A stretch of 64,000 bases of DNA from Ichthyophis bannanicus (GCA_033557465.1 CM066048.1:13988305-14052304), one strand, 5' to 3'. Shown: positions 11,526 to 22,056, numbered from the stretch's first letter. Numbers and translations: made by a program. Notes: generated by a model not told the origin, from the letters alone.

Positions 11526-11845
11526 CGCATCCCTCCCTGATATGCATTTGGTTTAAGTTAGTAGCCTGAAGCAGGTAGATATGGTAATTTTATCTTAAGC
11601 CTTAGAGTTCATTTAGGATTCTTGATGTTTTTGAATATTCTTGGTAAAGCAATATTCCTTTATATAGAGACGGTGGGCAATATGTTTAAAAAAAAAAAAA
11701 AAAGAAGAAAATTTTAGCAATTTATTTAAAGCACATTGGATCTCTTAATTTAATAAGTAAAAAAAATTATTAATGTTTATTAGGTTTGGTAACTATGATA
11801 GTTGCGTAATTGTTGCTCTGGTGAGTCTGCTTTGTCAATAGATAA

Positions 11846-12008
11846 ACTGAAGCAAGGAGGTGGTCCCTCAGGTGGTTATACTAGTGACATCAGAAGAGTG
11901 TCATTGTTCAGTCTCCAAGCTGCAGGAGGAACCTGTATCCCAAAAATTCTGGGACTGGACTGGAGTTTCTAAAGGAACAACAATTAGCAGGTAAGTCTAA
12001 TTTAACCT
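11846..12008 (-). repeat. DIRS-A1 right inverted terminal repeat and tail
   Basis: Inverted match to 625-777, followed by a tail absent from the left end (aaaggaacaacaattagcag then gtaagtctaattt). The tail contains CAG|GTAAGT at 11988-11996, a consensus splice-donor sequence also present in A3 and, as CAG|GTGAGT, in family B. Confidence 0.8.
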
Positions 12009-12193
12009 TTCATCTGCTTTTATGTATGTATGTGCTAGAGCAATTTTTTAAGTGCCTACTTGATATGTAAAACACTCTTCTAGAGGCTCCATTGTGGCCA
12101 AGAGAATCTTTGGAATAAATGACAGTGGAGTCCTCAATATCTTTCCATAAATACTTGGGGGTGGAAACTCTCTCAACAGCATTTGCATTCCAG

Positions 12194-12364
12194 GAGGAAG
12201 TGACCAAGCGCAAGAACTTTATGAAACACAAGGAGATGCAGCGGAGAAAGAACGAGAAGCTAAGCATTCTGGAAGAGGAGGCTCAGCAGAGGGCTCAGTA
12301 CCTACTGCAGCAGGCCAACACCATGCGCATGGAGCAGGAAGAAGAGGTCAAGAAGATCAACAAG
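12194..12364 (+). CDS. CFAP45: CFAP45 internal exon (171 nt, phase 0)
   Basis: The exon follows a pyrimidine-rich acceptor ending in ttccag and precedes the donor gtaggg. It encodes 57 residues, from EEVTKRKNFMKHKEMQRRK to MRMEQEEEVKKINK, a highly charged helix with heptad character and no stop. Joined to the exon at 24681 it runs on into LVLNAKCHAIRDAQ, a segment I associate with CFAP45/CCDC19. CFAP45 is known as a microtubule inner protein of motile cilia and flagella. The exon length is a multiple of three. The longer open frame around it (12119-12706) only reads into intron. The 5' exons are outside the window or not recognised. Confidence 0.78.
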
Positions 12365-13149
12365 GTAGGGGTTACTCTAATGACGGCCTCCGTCTTCCTG
12401 CTGATTCTTGGCATCTTGCGCCATCCTCTTCTTAATGGTGCTTCTGCCTTTCTGCGTTCATCTTTTTCTCTTTCAGTACTTGCTGGCGTTCTTTTCTGGC
12501 TCTCTTGCTTCAGTCTTCTTATTTCTAGTTTTTCTCTTTCTCTGTCTCACTTGCATTGTTCATTTTCTCTCCATCATTTTGTTTTCATGGGTTATAGTTT
12601 CAAAGGCAAACCATTGTGGCCTTCAAGTGGGATTTTAGGTGCACAGAGTACAAAAACAGAAAATGGAACTGATTTCCATTCAAAATCTACATGGCCTTAT
12701 CCTTAAAACAGTATAACATATTGTCAACTTTGTTAATAATATCCATAATCTATATTATCCTGTATTATCCTTTTCCTGATATGCAAAATCAGTCTTTGGA
12801 CATCAGCAGCACCCAGAATTGGGTGGAGGAAGCAAACGGGTTTTCACCAAGCCAGCTGCATAGTATTCAGTGGGGAAACAGGGGAATAGAAGGAGAAATA
12901 GAAATACATAAGCTTTTTTTTAAGCTTTATTTATGGAACCACACAGAAAAAAAAAAAAGAAAAACATCGCAAACTGTATGTATACATACAAACATAATGC
13001 CACTGGGTGGGGCTGACTCTTGTCCACCAGTCCAGCGGCCAGTACACATAAGCTTTTATAGAGAGATAAAAGTAACAACAAATATTATCCATAGGTAAAG
13101 GAAATATTTCATCTTTGCAGAAGAGTGGGAGAGGACGGCAAAATAGTAC
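12365..13149 (+). other. CFAP45 intron, 5' part
   Basis: This starts with the donor gtaggg. The rest is TC-rich and AT-rich intron with no recognised element; a poly(A)-like run lies at 12946-12957. The intron extends to 24680 (12.3 kb), most of it filled by the Gmr1-like and DIRS-B1 elements. Confidence 0.6.
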
Positions 13150-13811
13150 TGTGATGGGATATATAGAATGCTACCCATCCCTGTCCAAAGGGATGATCAA
13201 CAGTCCCCTTTAAGAGAATCTGCAGCCCAGAGTACAGGGCTGGGAGAGCGTGGCTCACAGGGAGATGTTAAGAACCCAGCAGGCTGCAGGAGGGAGAGGG
13301 GCCAGAAGTCCTTTCAAGGCAAGTGGTGCAAAGGAGTTCTGAGGTAGGAGCTTTAACTGGGGCTGGAGGAAGGGCTGGGAGAACCAGCTTGTGGAGATCA
13401 AACAAGCTGGGACAGCATAAAAGCTAACAAGCTGGGACATAGAATGAGGGTGAAAGGGGATAGATTCAGGAGTAATATGCAGAAATATTTCTTTATGGAA
13501 AGAGTGGTTGATGGGTGGAATAGTCTTCTAGTGGAGGTGGTAGAGATGAGGACAGTATCTGAATTCAAAAAAGCATGGGACGAACACAGAGGATCCCTAA
13601 AGGAGAAAAGGGGATTGTTGTAGTGCTTGATATGGAAGCACAGACTAGATAGGCCATGTGGTCTTTTTCTACCGTCATGTTTCTATGTTTTCTGTGGACT
13701 GCTGTCTCTACTGTGTTTTAGCTTTGTGAAGGTTTAACAGGCTGGGACAGAATAAAAGTTAATTTTTGTTTCCCTGAACTGCTGTCTGTTCAGTGTTTTA
13801 GTGAAAACCCT
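13150..13811 (+). repeat. 5' LTR of the Gmr1-like element (interrupted twice)
   Basis: It matches 23488-23895: gaatgctacccatccctgtc, cagtcccctttaagaga, gtaggagctttaactggggc and ggacagaataaaagttaatt appear in the same order. A CR1 3' end sits at about 13439-13690. DIRS-B1 entered just before the LTR end; the last bases (ttccacaccccaca) lie beyond it at about 19970-19985. Confidence 0.75.
13439..13690 (+). mobile_element. CR1-D-type LINE 3' end inside the 5' LTR
   Basis: The sequence from agaatgagggtgaaagggg to catgtttctatg matches 49540-49798, the 3' end of CR1-D, including the TTTCTATG-type tail. It is absent from the 3' LTR. It still encodes the remnant ERVVDGWNSLLVEVVEM. About 250 bp, 5' truncated as is usual for LINE insertions. 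Confidence 0.75.
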
Positions 13812-13980
13812 TTCTCCAGGACCAAGCAGAAAGTCAGTTCTCACATATGGGTGACGTTGGTGCCGACGGAGCCCTCATGCGGAGCATTTTTCCCCAGCTT
13901 TCAAAGAAAGCCTTTGGGAATGCAGCGCGCATGCACGGTCCCCTTCCCGCCGAAGGGTGCCAGCTTGCTCAGTCTTTCTT
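13812..13980 (+). repeat. DIRS-B1 left inverted terminal repeat
   Basis: Begins tctccaggaccaagcagaaa and ends near gccagcttgctcagtc. It matches the left ends of B2 (52398) and B3 (63324) and is inverted at 19782-19935. Confidence 0.88.
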
Positions 13981-14225
13981 TTTCCGCAGAGCTCAACGGA
14001 CGTAAGTTCGTGTCATCTAAGAAAAAGTTGATTTTTTTTCGGCGATTTTCGCATCTCTTTATCCGGTTCGATGCCGGTTCCCCTTCCCGCCTGGGCTCGG
14101 TACACCGGTATCGAGTCCGGAGCTTCTTTTTCATTTTTTGTCCTTTTTGACTAGCGTTCACGCTTTTTCTGTTATTTTCACTGGCAGCCCGGTCTTTTGA
14201 CCTTGCAGGAGCCCTTTTTCCCCCG

Positions 14226-16107
14226 ATGGCTGCCAGCGGGTTCAAAAAATGTGATCGGTGTAAGAAACTTATGTCTCTCACCGACACACACGACTACTGC
14301 CTCCGATGCCTCGGGCCCAACAATGACCCACTGGTCTGCGGCCCGTGCGGCAAGATATCGTCGAAGGCGCTTCGGAGCTGTCAGCATCAACGTGAAAGAA
14401 ATTTTTCAGAGTCTGCGTCCGGCCTGGCCCGGACTTCGTCAGAGGCCCCGACATCTTGGGAGTCTGACCCCGAGTGGCGTCGTGGGTCCTCTGAGAGGGG
14501 GCCTTCCACCTGGGAACACAAAAGGAAGAAGGAGCTCATGAGGGCGGCGTCAGTGGAGGCACCTGGATCCTCGAGGGCCAGGTTGCGCAGCCCTGACCGC
14601 CGTCCCGGGCTCTCTGAGTCGGAGCGGCCGACCAAGCAACCTCGCCTGGAGCTGGAGTCCCCGAGTCAGGTAACTTCTGTTGTTCTTGTGGACTCTCCCC
14701 TGGGAGAACTGACGTCAGGCCCGACGCTGTCGGGGGCTGCGGAGTCTCCTGAGCTCGGACTCAGGCTGACGGCCTTGGAGAGCAGCGGGTACTGATCGCT
14801 GGTCTGACCGGTGCATCTGCCCCGACCACCGGGACCTCGACGTCTAAGTCGACCCCAGAGGCCGAGCCGATCCTCGAGTCGATCCTCGGCCACGGTCTCC
14901 CTCGACCTCCCGTTTGGGGCCGAGGTCATCGACGCCGGTGCCCTCGGCATCAGGGCGGGTGGCATTGAGGCCCACATGGCCGGAGCTGCTCGATTCCTCC
15001 TTGGAGGAGTCGGCGTGGGAGATGGAGGACGAGGAGTCTCCTGACACCTTCTGGACCTGGTGCGTTCTGTCGGACTTCCTGGAGTCCAAGCCTCGGAGAA
15101 GGTCCCCCCCCCCCTGGAGAATACCCGGTTCTCAGATTTCGTCAGGAACATGGCCAAGGCTTTGGCATTCCCGGCGGACGCCATGGAGGAGCCATGAGCC
15201 GAAGAGCTCGATGCCCTCCTGTATGATTTTCCTCCGAAGGAAGCCTTTACTGTTCCGGTTCCTCCGATGCTGGAACGGCTGCTCTTCCGTATGTGGGAGG
15301 CACCAGCCTCGGCGCTGGTTCTGAGAAAACAGGTCGATTCCATTTATCGAGTCCGTAAGAGCCCTGGGTTCCAAAAGGCGCAGCTACCGCACAACTCCAT
15401 GGTTGTGGAATCGGCCATGCACAGGCTAAAAAGTCAGAAGATGCACTCCTCGGTGCCTCCTGGCCGGGAGGCCTGGAACGTGGATGCCCTCGGTAGAAAG
15501 TGCTTCCAGGGCTCTATGCTCTCTTGCCGTGTCCAGACTTACCAGCTGTACATGGGCATGTACTTACGGGACCTGGCAAAGGAGATTGCCGGGTTCTCGG
15601 CTGGCCTCTCTGAGGAACCCTTGCAGAGGTTCAAAACCTTGTCTTCAGGATCTGGGAGTGCTCAAGTTTATATCTCAAGCAGTCTATGATGGCTTTGAGG
15701 CTTTGGCCCGGGTAGCCATGGCCGGCATCGGTGCACGCCATCAGGCTTGGCTACAGTCGTCGGATCTAGAGTCTTGGGTACAGGACAAGTTGGTCGATGT
15801 CCCCTGCCGAGGTGACAACCTATTCGGCAAGCCCATGACTGAGAAGGCTGCAGAAATCGAGACCGAGACTCTCACCAGGACAAGACTGTCCAGAAAGACT
15901 TCTGCCCCTTCTCATAAAAAGAAGGGCTCGGGGAAGAAGCCCTTTTTCCAGAGGAAGGGTGCTGCCTACAAAACCTACCCTCAGTATCAGGCCTCTCCAG
16001 CTCCCCAACAGGGCCAGCAGGCCAAGGGGCAGGGGCATGGGCCCCGTAGGCAGAAACCCCCCAAGCCGCCAGCTCTGGCTCCTGCACAGCAGGGAGCAGA
16101 GTTTTAA
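14226..16107 (+). pseudogene. DIRS-B1 gag-like protein with frameshifts
   Basis: It starts at ATG 14226. The N-terminus carries three CxxC pairs (CDRC, CLRC, CGPC), a possible zinc-binding module. A low-complexity Ser/Arg/Pro-rich stretch follows. The frame breaks near 14795 and again near 15000-15270 and 15660. Conserved parts continue in other frames: KSPGFQKAQLPHNSMVVES, TYQLYMGMYLRDLAKEI and SWVQDKLVDVPCRGDNLFGK. The C-terminus is rich in Lys, Gln and Pro and ends at TAA 16105-16107. B2 has the same order. Confidence 0.75.
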
Positions 16108-18427
16108 CATCCACAGCATAGCTTCTCCTCCGCCGGTGGCTCCATTCAGCACAGGGGCTCGGCTAACCATGTACGCCTACCGGTGGCCAGCCATTACAGG
16201 GGACACCTGGGTACTGAGCATAGTCCAGAAGGGCTGTATGCTCCATTTTCACCAACTACCCCCTTCCTACTATCCAGGGGAGCCTCCAAGACTCCCTCTA
16301 CACAGGAACCTCCTCCTTCAGGAGTTGGCAAGTCTTTTAAAGGAACAGGCAGTGGAACCGGTGCCACACCACCTGAAAGGGCAAGGCTTCTACTCCAGGT
16401 ACTTCCTAGTACCAAAGAGAACAGGAGGCCTCAGACCTATCCTAGACTTGCAAAATCTGAACAAGTTTCTGGAGAGGGAAAAGTTCAAGATGCTTACCCT
16501 TGGGATACTGCTGCCCTACCTCCAGCAGAGAGACTGGCTATGCTCCTTAGACCTGAAGGATGCTTATACTCACATCCTCATCCATCCAGACCACAGACAA
16601 TATCTCAGATTTGTGGTGGGAGGAAACCATTTTCAGTACAGGGTACTTCCCTTTGGACTGACCTCTGCCCCCAGGGTTTTCACCAAATGCCTGGCAGTGG
16701 TGGTGGTTTCTTTTCTCAGAAATCAGGGGATTTTTGTCTTCCTGTACCTGGACGACTGGCTGATCAGGGGCCAGTCATTCCAGGAGGCCCGACAGGCCAC
16801 TCTTCGCACTGTCTCTCTTCTTCAGCATCTGGGCTTTGTCATAAACTACGCAAAGTCCACTTTGCTCCCCTCTCAGAACCTAGAGTTTATAGGGGCGAGA
16901 CTAGACACCCTTCAGGCAAGAGCTTCCTTGCCCAAGGACAGGGCCCACAGATTGATGGAATTGGCAAACCAGTTCCAAAGCAATTCTCAGGTTTCCGCTA
17001 GGCACTACCCGCGGCTTCTGGGTCACATGGCATGCACGGTGCATGTGACCCCGAATGCCCAGCTACACATGCGGGAGGCTCAATGGTGCCACAGAGATCA
17101 GTGGACACAAGCCACCGGCGACCTTCGAGACAGAGTAAGGGTGTCCAGACGGCTTCTGAACTCCTTACAGTGGTGGCTACATCTACCAAACCTTCTCAAA
17201 GGTGTACCGTTTCAAGCTCCAGCACACACCAGGGTGCTGACAACAGATGCATCCTTAAAGGGCTGGGGTACACATTGCCAGGGTATGTGCACTCAAGGCC
17301 TGTGGTCTCCTAGGGAGGCCACACAACAGATCAACCTTTTAGAGCTGCGAGCAATCCGCTTAGCTCTGCAAGCCTTCTGCCATGCTCTCTCTCAGCAGTC
17401 TGTCCTAGTTCAGATGGACAATCAGGTGGCAATGTTCTACGTGAACAAACAAGGGGGCACAGAGTCCAGGCTTCTGTGTCAGGAGGCACTGACCCTATGC
17501 TCCTTTGCGGTCAGACAAGGCATGTTTCTCAAAGCAGTTTATCTACCTGGTCAGGAAAACTTCCTAGCAGACAAGCTAAGCAGGATTCTCCAGCCTCACG
17601 AATGGCAGTTGAATCCATTGGTGGTCCAGCAGATCTTCCTCCGCTGGGGACTTCCATCCATCAATCTCTTTGCAAGTCCACTAAACCGTCAGCTGCCCAG
17701 GTTTTGCTCCAGACAGCCGCATCTCCTGAGGATGGCAGCAGATGCTTTTCTGATCTCTTGGTCTACGGGCCTCCTGTATGCGTTTCCTCCCACGCCCCTG
17801 GTGGCCCGAACTCTGTTCAACATCCTCTGGGACAAGGCCGAGGCAGCCATGGTTTCCACTTCTTCTGCAGTTGGCAGTGGAAGCTCCATTCCCTCTGGGG
17901 CTGCAACACGATCTCCTGTCTCAAGAGCAGGGTTCCTTTCTGCACCCCAATCTCAGGTGCTAGCTCCCTTACTTCTACCTAAAGAGGTTGAGGAGGTTTT
18001 CTTGGCCTCTAGGAGGCAGTCCACCAGAAAGTCCTATGCCCTCAAGTGGCATAGGTTTACGGTGTGGTGTGCTCAGTGCAATGAAGATCCTTTCTCTTGC
18101 GTTGTGCCAGTAGTACTGCAGTATCTACTTCACCTGTCAGACCTAGGCCTTAAGTCTAATTCTGTTTGGGTCCACCTCAGTGCTTTGTCAGTGCACCACT
18201 CACCGGTGGAAGGGCAGTCTCTGTCGGTTGACCCCTTGGTGTCCAGATTTCTCAGAGGCCTCCTTCTACTCAAGCCTCCGGTTCGTCCACCGGCGACTGA
18301 GTGGGATTTGAACGTGGTCTTGCAGCAACTTACTCGCCCACCGTTTGAGCCGATGGCTACTTGCCATTTGCGCTTCCTCTCTTGGAAAGCGCTCTTCCTG
18401 GTGGCTCTTACCTCGTCAGAGGTGTGA
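16108..18427 (+). pseudogene. DIRS-B1 pol joined to YR by deletions
   Basis: One open frame (15959-18427, 822 codons from the first ORF codon) holds RT, RNase H and then recombinase. RT motifs: QGFYSRYFLVPKRTGG, SLDLKDAYTHILIHPDH, LPFGLTSAPRVFTK and FLYLDDWLIRG with YLDD intact. RNase H: LTTDASLKGWGTHCQG, LLELRAIRLAL, QMDNQVAMFYVNKQGG and FLADKLSRI. Methyltransferase-like region: INLFASPLNRQLPRFCSR and YAFPPTPLVARTLF. Compared with B2, a net 29-nt loss near 17835 moves the frame to that of YR and a 36-nt loss near 17957 removes the pol stop. The apparent fusion is therefore secondary. The true pol start is unclear; ATG 16170 is a candidate. Confidence 0.85.
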
Positions 18428-18994
18428 GTGAGCTACAAGCTCTGGTTTCTGATAGACCGTACACACAGTTCTATAGGAACAGGGTGGTCCTACGGACCCA
18501 TCCCAAGTTCCTCCCAAAAGTGGTCTCCTCTTTCCACCTCAATCAGGAGGTGGTTCTTCCGACCTTCTTTCCCAGGCCGCATGCCAGCCGGGCTGAGACA
18601 GTCTTGCATACCCTGGTCTGTAAGAGGGCATTGTTCTTTTTACATAGAACGTACGCGGGAGCATCGAAGGGCTACTCAGCTCTTCGTCTCCTTTGACCCT
18701 AATAGGATGGGTTTACCTGTCTCCAAGCGTACGTTATCCACTTGGGTAGCAGATTGCATTGCCTGGGCATACAGGGCAGCCGACCTCCCCTTGCAGGGTT
18801 GCGTCACGGCCCACCATGTCAGGGCGAAGGCTACGTCAGTAGCTCATCTCCGCTCTGTTCCGTTGGCAGCCATCTGCCGGACCGCAACTTGGTCTTCAAG
18901 CCAGACCTTTGCAGCCCATTACTGCCTCGAGAGGGAGTCCCGACGGGACAGTGTTTTCGGCCAGACAGTACTCCGTAATCTCTTTGAGGTTTAG
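17958..18994 (+). pseudogene. DIRS-B1 tyrosine recombinase, frameshifted
   Basis: The N-terminal core-binding part (LLLPKEVEEVFLASRRQSTRK, VLQYLLHLSDLGLKSNSVW) is in the same frame as the upstream pol ORF to 18427. A frameshift falls at about 18410-18425, next to the first catalytic Arg (VSELQAL follows in another frame). The catalytic end resumes after a further shift: HHVRAKATSVAHLRSVPLA, then ICRTATWSSSQTFAAHY with the Tyr. Stop at 18992-18994. The catalytic Arg site is damaged, so inactive. Confidence 0.8.
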
Positions 18995-19130
18995 GCAACT
19001 CCTACTCTCCGGCCCTTGTGTTGGGCTACCATACGGGGTGCGTTCTCAGAGAAAATTCTTATCACAGATGCTGAGGCTCTTGAGAGGGAGTCATTTTTTT
19101 TCAGCTCTGGGTTCACAGTATCCTAGAGAG

Positions 19131-19562
19131 GGGTACCTAGGTAGCCCCCACAGAACCCTCCCCCCGAAATCCTGGGGAGGAGAGGGGGAAGAAGAAATAT
19201 TCTCCCCTCAGCCCTGTTGTCTCTCTGTTTCTTCTGGGGTTTTTTTTGTTTTTTTTTTACTTCTGCCTTTAAAAACAAAGAAACCTGCACCTTAACAGGG
19301 GAAATAAAAGCAAACTCTAACTAAACATATCTCCTTAGTTGTCCTTTCTGTGAGTCCAGCACCCTGGCTCACAACTTCCTCCAGCTTCTTGGAGGCTGAG
19401 CATACTGGGGCTGGTGGGCGGTGCCAGCTGCATATGTACACTAGTGTCATCAAAAAGATGACAGGCTCAGCCTCCAAGCTGCTGGAAGAGGTACACTACC
19501 CAGAGGTGCAGGACTGGACTGGAGTTCCTCAAGGAACAACAATTAGCAGGTAAGTCTAATTT
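19131..19562 (+). mobile_element. DIRS-A-type right terminus inserted in the DIRS-B1 3' region
   Basis: Compared with B2, B1 has about 430 extra bases here. The last part (about 19365-19560) matches a DIRS-A right end: ctccaagctgctggaagagg, ggactggactggagttcctc and aacaattagcaggtaagtct. The first part (19131-19360) is not recognised. The insert is flanked by two near-identical stretches of about 35 bases (19094-19130 and 19566-19600, both T-rich then cagctc). It may be a short non-autonomous DIRS derivative. Confidence 0.65.
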
Positions 19563-19610
19563 CTCTTTTTTTTTCAGCTCCGGGTTCACGGTAGCCTAGA
19601 GCTGGGGAGT

Positions 19611-19716
19611 CCCATATGTGAGGACTGACTTCCTGCTTGGTCCTGGAGAAAGCGTAGTTACTCACCTGTAACAGGTGTTCTCCAGGAGCAGCAGGAATCA
19701 GTCCTCATGACCCTCC
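19611..19716. repeat. DIRS-B1 internal complementary region
   Basis: The first half is the reverse complement of the left end (cccatatgtgaggactgact, then gtcctggagaa), the second half that of the right tail (agcgtagttactcacctgta) and ITR (gcaggaatcagtcctca). B2 has the same structure at 57528-57636. Confidence 0.85.
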
Positions 19717-19781
19717 CTCCCCCCCTGGAGTTGCAGTCATATACTTCATTTGTTTTTTGCGGTCTTTTAGCTATGTCATCA

Positions 19782-19968
19782 GACTGAGCAAGATGGCACC
19801 CTTGGGCGGGAAGGGGACCGCGCATGCACGCTGCATTCCCAAAGGCTTTCTTTGAAAGCTGGGGAAATGCTCCGCATGAGGGCTCCATCGGCGCCGACGT
19901 CACCCATATGTGAGGACTGATTCCTGCTGCTCTTGGAGAACAGCTGTTACAGGTGAGTAACTACACTT
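19782..19968 (-). repeat. DIRS-B1 right inverted terminal repeat and tail
   Basis: Inverted match to 13812-13980, then the right-only tail agctgttacaggtgagtaac. CAG|GTGAGT at 19950-19958 is a consensus splice-donor sequence. Confidence 0.85.
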
Positions 19969-20279
19969 TCCTTCCACACCCCACACTACACATGTGGTGG
20001 CAGCTTGGGGATTTCCTCTACCATGTGACTGGGGACAAATCCACATACTTCCGGGGCTGGACCTCAACAGCAGGTCAGGATTTGTTTTTGTTTATATAGG
20101 TAAAGAGGGTTAGCCTCGCTCTAGTTAGGTTGCTTAAAGAAGTTTTAGTGGCCTCTAGTTGCCAAAATGAAAGCCTGCTTGTCTGGCATGGACTATAAGT
20201 TTGTTGGAGTTGGAATACTGCAGGATTAACTCAGCTGCAGAAGAGGAAGCTGTGGTGGTGTTCCAAGAGAGCAGTAACA

Positions 20280-20475
20280 AGGTAGAATGGAGCGACTACT
20301 CCAGATTATGGCAGAAGGTCAGCAGCAACAGCAACAGTATCAACAGCAGCAACAGATACAAGATCTTATTTGAGCGCAGAGGGAGCTACAGAAAAGTTCT
20401 CTTGCTCAGTTGACCCAGGCCCTGCAGAGACTGCAATTCCACCTTCCAGCGCACGTGCTTCTTAAAATGACAGCT
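20280..20475 (+). pseudogene. Gmr1-like gag N-terminal remnant
   Basis: One frame reads ERLLQIMAEGQQQQQQYQQ, then a stop (tga, about 20371), then REL and SSLAQLTQALQRLQFHLP. The Gln-rich start resembles gag N-termini of vertebrate Gmr1-like elements as I remember them. The rest of gag is missing or replaced by the insert that follows. Confidence 0.5.
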
Positions 20476-20489
20476 GAAGGTGAGTCCCT

Positions 20490-21207
20490 TAAATATTTAT
20501 TTATTTAATTTATTTAACAATATTTCTATACCGCAATTTCCATAGATCAATTGCGGTTTACATGGAACAACAGGGATATATGCCCGAGAGCGGGTTTTGG
20601 AGGTGGATGGGGTTGCAGTAGGTAACGGAGAGTCCACTGCAAGAAGCTTTCCCTGTTTTATGCTAAAGAAAGATTTGTTATACAGGGTGGCCGAGGGTGC
20701 CCTAGAGGGGGAAGAGGTAGAACAACCAATAATTCCTTGACCCTATCATCAGCAGATGTTATCCTTGGCCCATAGCCATTTATTAGGGGGTACCTGGGGG
20801 TGGAGAAAATACCGGAGAGTGTTTTAGTTTGATTTTTCTAGCTTGGGGTCCATAAACAGGAAAAGTTGAAGACATTCCTGTTTATTGAATATTTTGTCAG
20901 CATCACATAAACATGTACTATCCATCCACTCCTGCACCGGACAGTGAATAATACTGCACGACCACGAAGCATGACCCCAAATTGAAAATAAATTACACTT
21001 GTAAAGAAGTTATGAAACCTGTTAAACTTCCCGCATGATCTTTATTCAAACATGTGAAATGCTGGCCCCTCTATGACGTTATAATGTATTCCAGTAATTG
21101 AGTTGGATGTAAACCATTTTGTTACAATGTAGACAGTTTGAGTTCATTGTAAACCACTTTGATTTAAAGAAAAAATGGTATATAAATACTGTTAAATAAA
21201 TAAACAG
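20490..21207. repeat. Insert bounded by L2-like tails in both orientations
   Basis: At 20495-20570 an inverted L2-like tail (tttatttaacaatatttcta, accgcaatttcc) is seen. At 21110-21207 a direct tail (aaccactttgatttaaag, ggtatataaatactgttaaa) is seen. The 500 bases between have no recognised coding sequence. It could be two L2-tailed SINEs or one composite. It separates the gag remnant from the integrase. Confidence 0.5.
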
Positions 21208-21229
21208 GTGAAGTTATATTGCCAGTTAT

Positions 21230-22056
21230 GCTCCAGCACGCCAGAGTCTGACCTGCCCTCTAATGTCTATGCCTATTGTTGAAGCCCCATTTAAAAGAGC
21301 GGTCTTGGAGTGAACTACTTGAGTCATTTTAGTCATACTAGACTACGCTACCCGATATCCGGAGGTTACTCTGTTTGCGAATGCCCTCTGGGACGTATTC
21401 TTGTAGGTGGCAATACTCGATACAATTCTCACAGATCAAGGAACTCCCTTTGTATCCAAGGTATTGAAACGTGTGTCTTAGTGAAGAGCAAGATGCTGCA
21501 AGCATCAGTACATCACCCACAGATGGATGGCCTTGTCGAGCGATTCAATAAAACTCTGAAACAGATGTTAAAAAAGTTTGTACAGGACAGGAAGACTTGG
21601 GACATTCGCCTACCCTATTTGATGTCTGCCATCTGCAAGGCACCTCAGAATTCCATGGAGTTTTTGCCTTTTGAGTTGCTCTTCAGAAGAAGGCCAAGAG
21701 GCATATTAGATATGGTAAGAGAAACCTGTGAAGAAGAACCCCGTGCTGGGCGTAATTTGGTAGAGTACATTATAGAAATGCAAGACTGGCTGAGGAAAGC
21801 CAGAAAGGTGGACAAACTCAGTCTGGGAAAGGTCCAAGCCAAGCACACCAAGGGCTACAGTCGGGCAGCTGTGCACTGCACCTTCCAACCAGGTGACAGT
21901 TTTAGCCTTGCTGCCCTCATCTGAGAGCAAGTTTCTCTGAAAATGGAAGGGCCCCTATGAGGTGGAAGAGAAAGTGGGCCTGTGAATTACAAGATTGCCC
22001 AGCCAGATAAATGGAAGAAAGCCAAAATTTACCATATTAACCTATTGAAAATGTAG
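21230..22056 (+). pseudogene. Gmr1-like integrase remnant
   Basis: The DDE integrase core is partly preserved. ILDYATRYPEVTLFANAL precedes a stop, then LTDQGTPFVSKVL holds one catalytic Asp and GLVERFNKTLKQMLKKF the catalytic Glu. LPYLMSA and FLPFELLFRRRPRG follow. A C-terminal module (PYEVEEKVG, NYKIAQPDKWKKAKIYHIN) ends at tag 22054-22056. The first catalytic Asp is not visible and several stops and frameshifts are present. It lies upstream of RT. Confidence 0.75.

Larger units (their letters stand above)
625..12008 (+). mobile_element. DIRS-A1: DIRS retrotransposon, family A, with large internal insertions
   Basis: The left terminal repeat (625-777) is the reverse complement of the right one (about 11846-11970). 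An internal complementary region (11434-11525) joins the complements of both outer ends, which is the DIRS1 plan. Between the ends are gag-like, pol and tyrosine recombinase frames (7003-11412). The span is about 11.4 kb against about 5.9 kb for A2 and A3, because an L2 fragment, hairpins, a minisatellite and a CR1 LINE fill its left leader (778 to about 6.9 kb). All coding parts carry stops or frameshifts. It lies in the same orientation as CFAP45 and ends about 186 bases before the exon at 12194. Confidence 0.85.
13812..19968 (+). mobile_element. DIRS-B1: DIRS retrotransposon, family B, ends complete
   Basis: About 6.15 kb. The left ITR (13812-13980) is inverted at 19782-19935, a right tail follows (to about 19968), and the ICR lies at 19611-19716. 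Coding order is gag, pol (RT, RNase H, methyltransferase-like), YR. The family is GC-richer than most of the A copies and clearly distinct in protein sequence. The insertion point is known from the uninterrupted 3' LTR of the Gmr1-like host. No long target duplication is seen, only shared cctt-like bases, as expected for recombinase-mediated integration. A DIRS-A end lies in its 3' region. Confidence 0.88.

Noticed and set aside
625..12008. Ngaro-type YR retrotransposon
   Set aside because: The ends are inverted with an ICR, not split direct repeats, and an RT/RH/methyltransferase-like layout fits DIRS.
12119..12706. 195-residue ORF as a complete protein
   Set aside because: Only 12194-12364 fits CFAP45 and has splice sites at its edges; the rest is intron.
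15959..18427. Domesticated host gene (long ORF with RT and recombinase)
   Set aside because: It lies between matched DIRS ends, and its length results from two deletions; no promoter, intron or sign of selection is visible.
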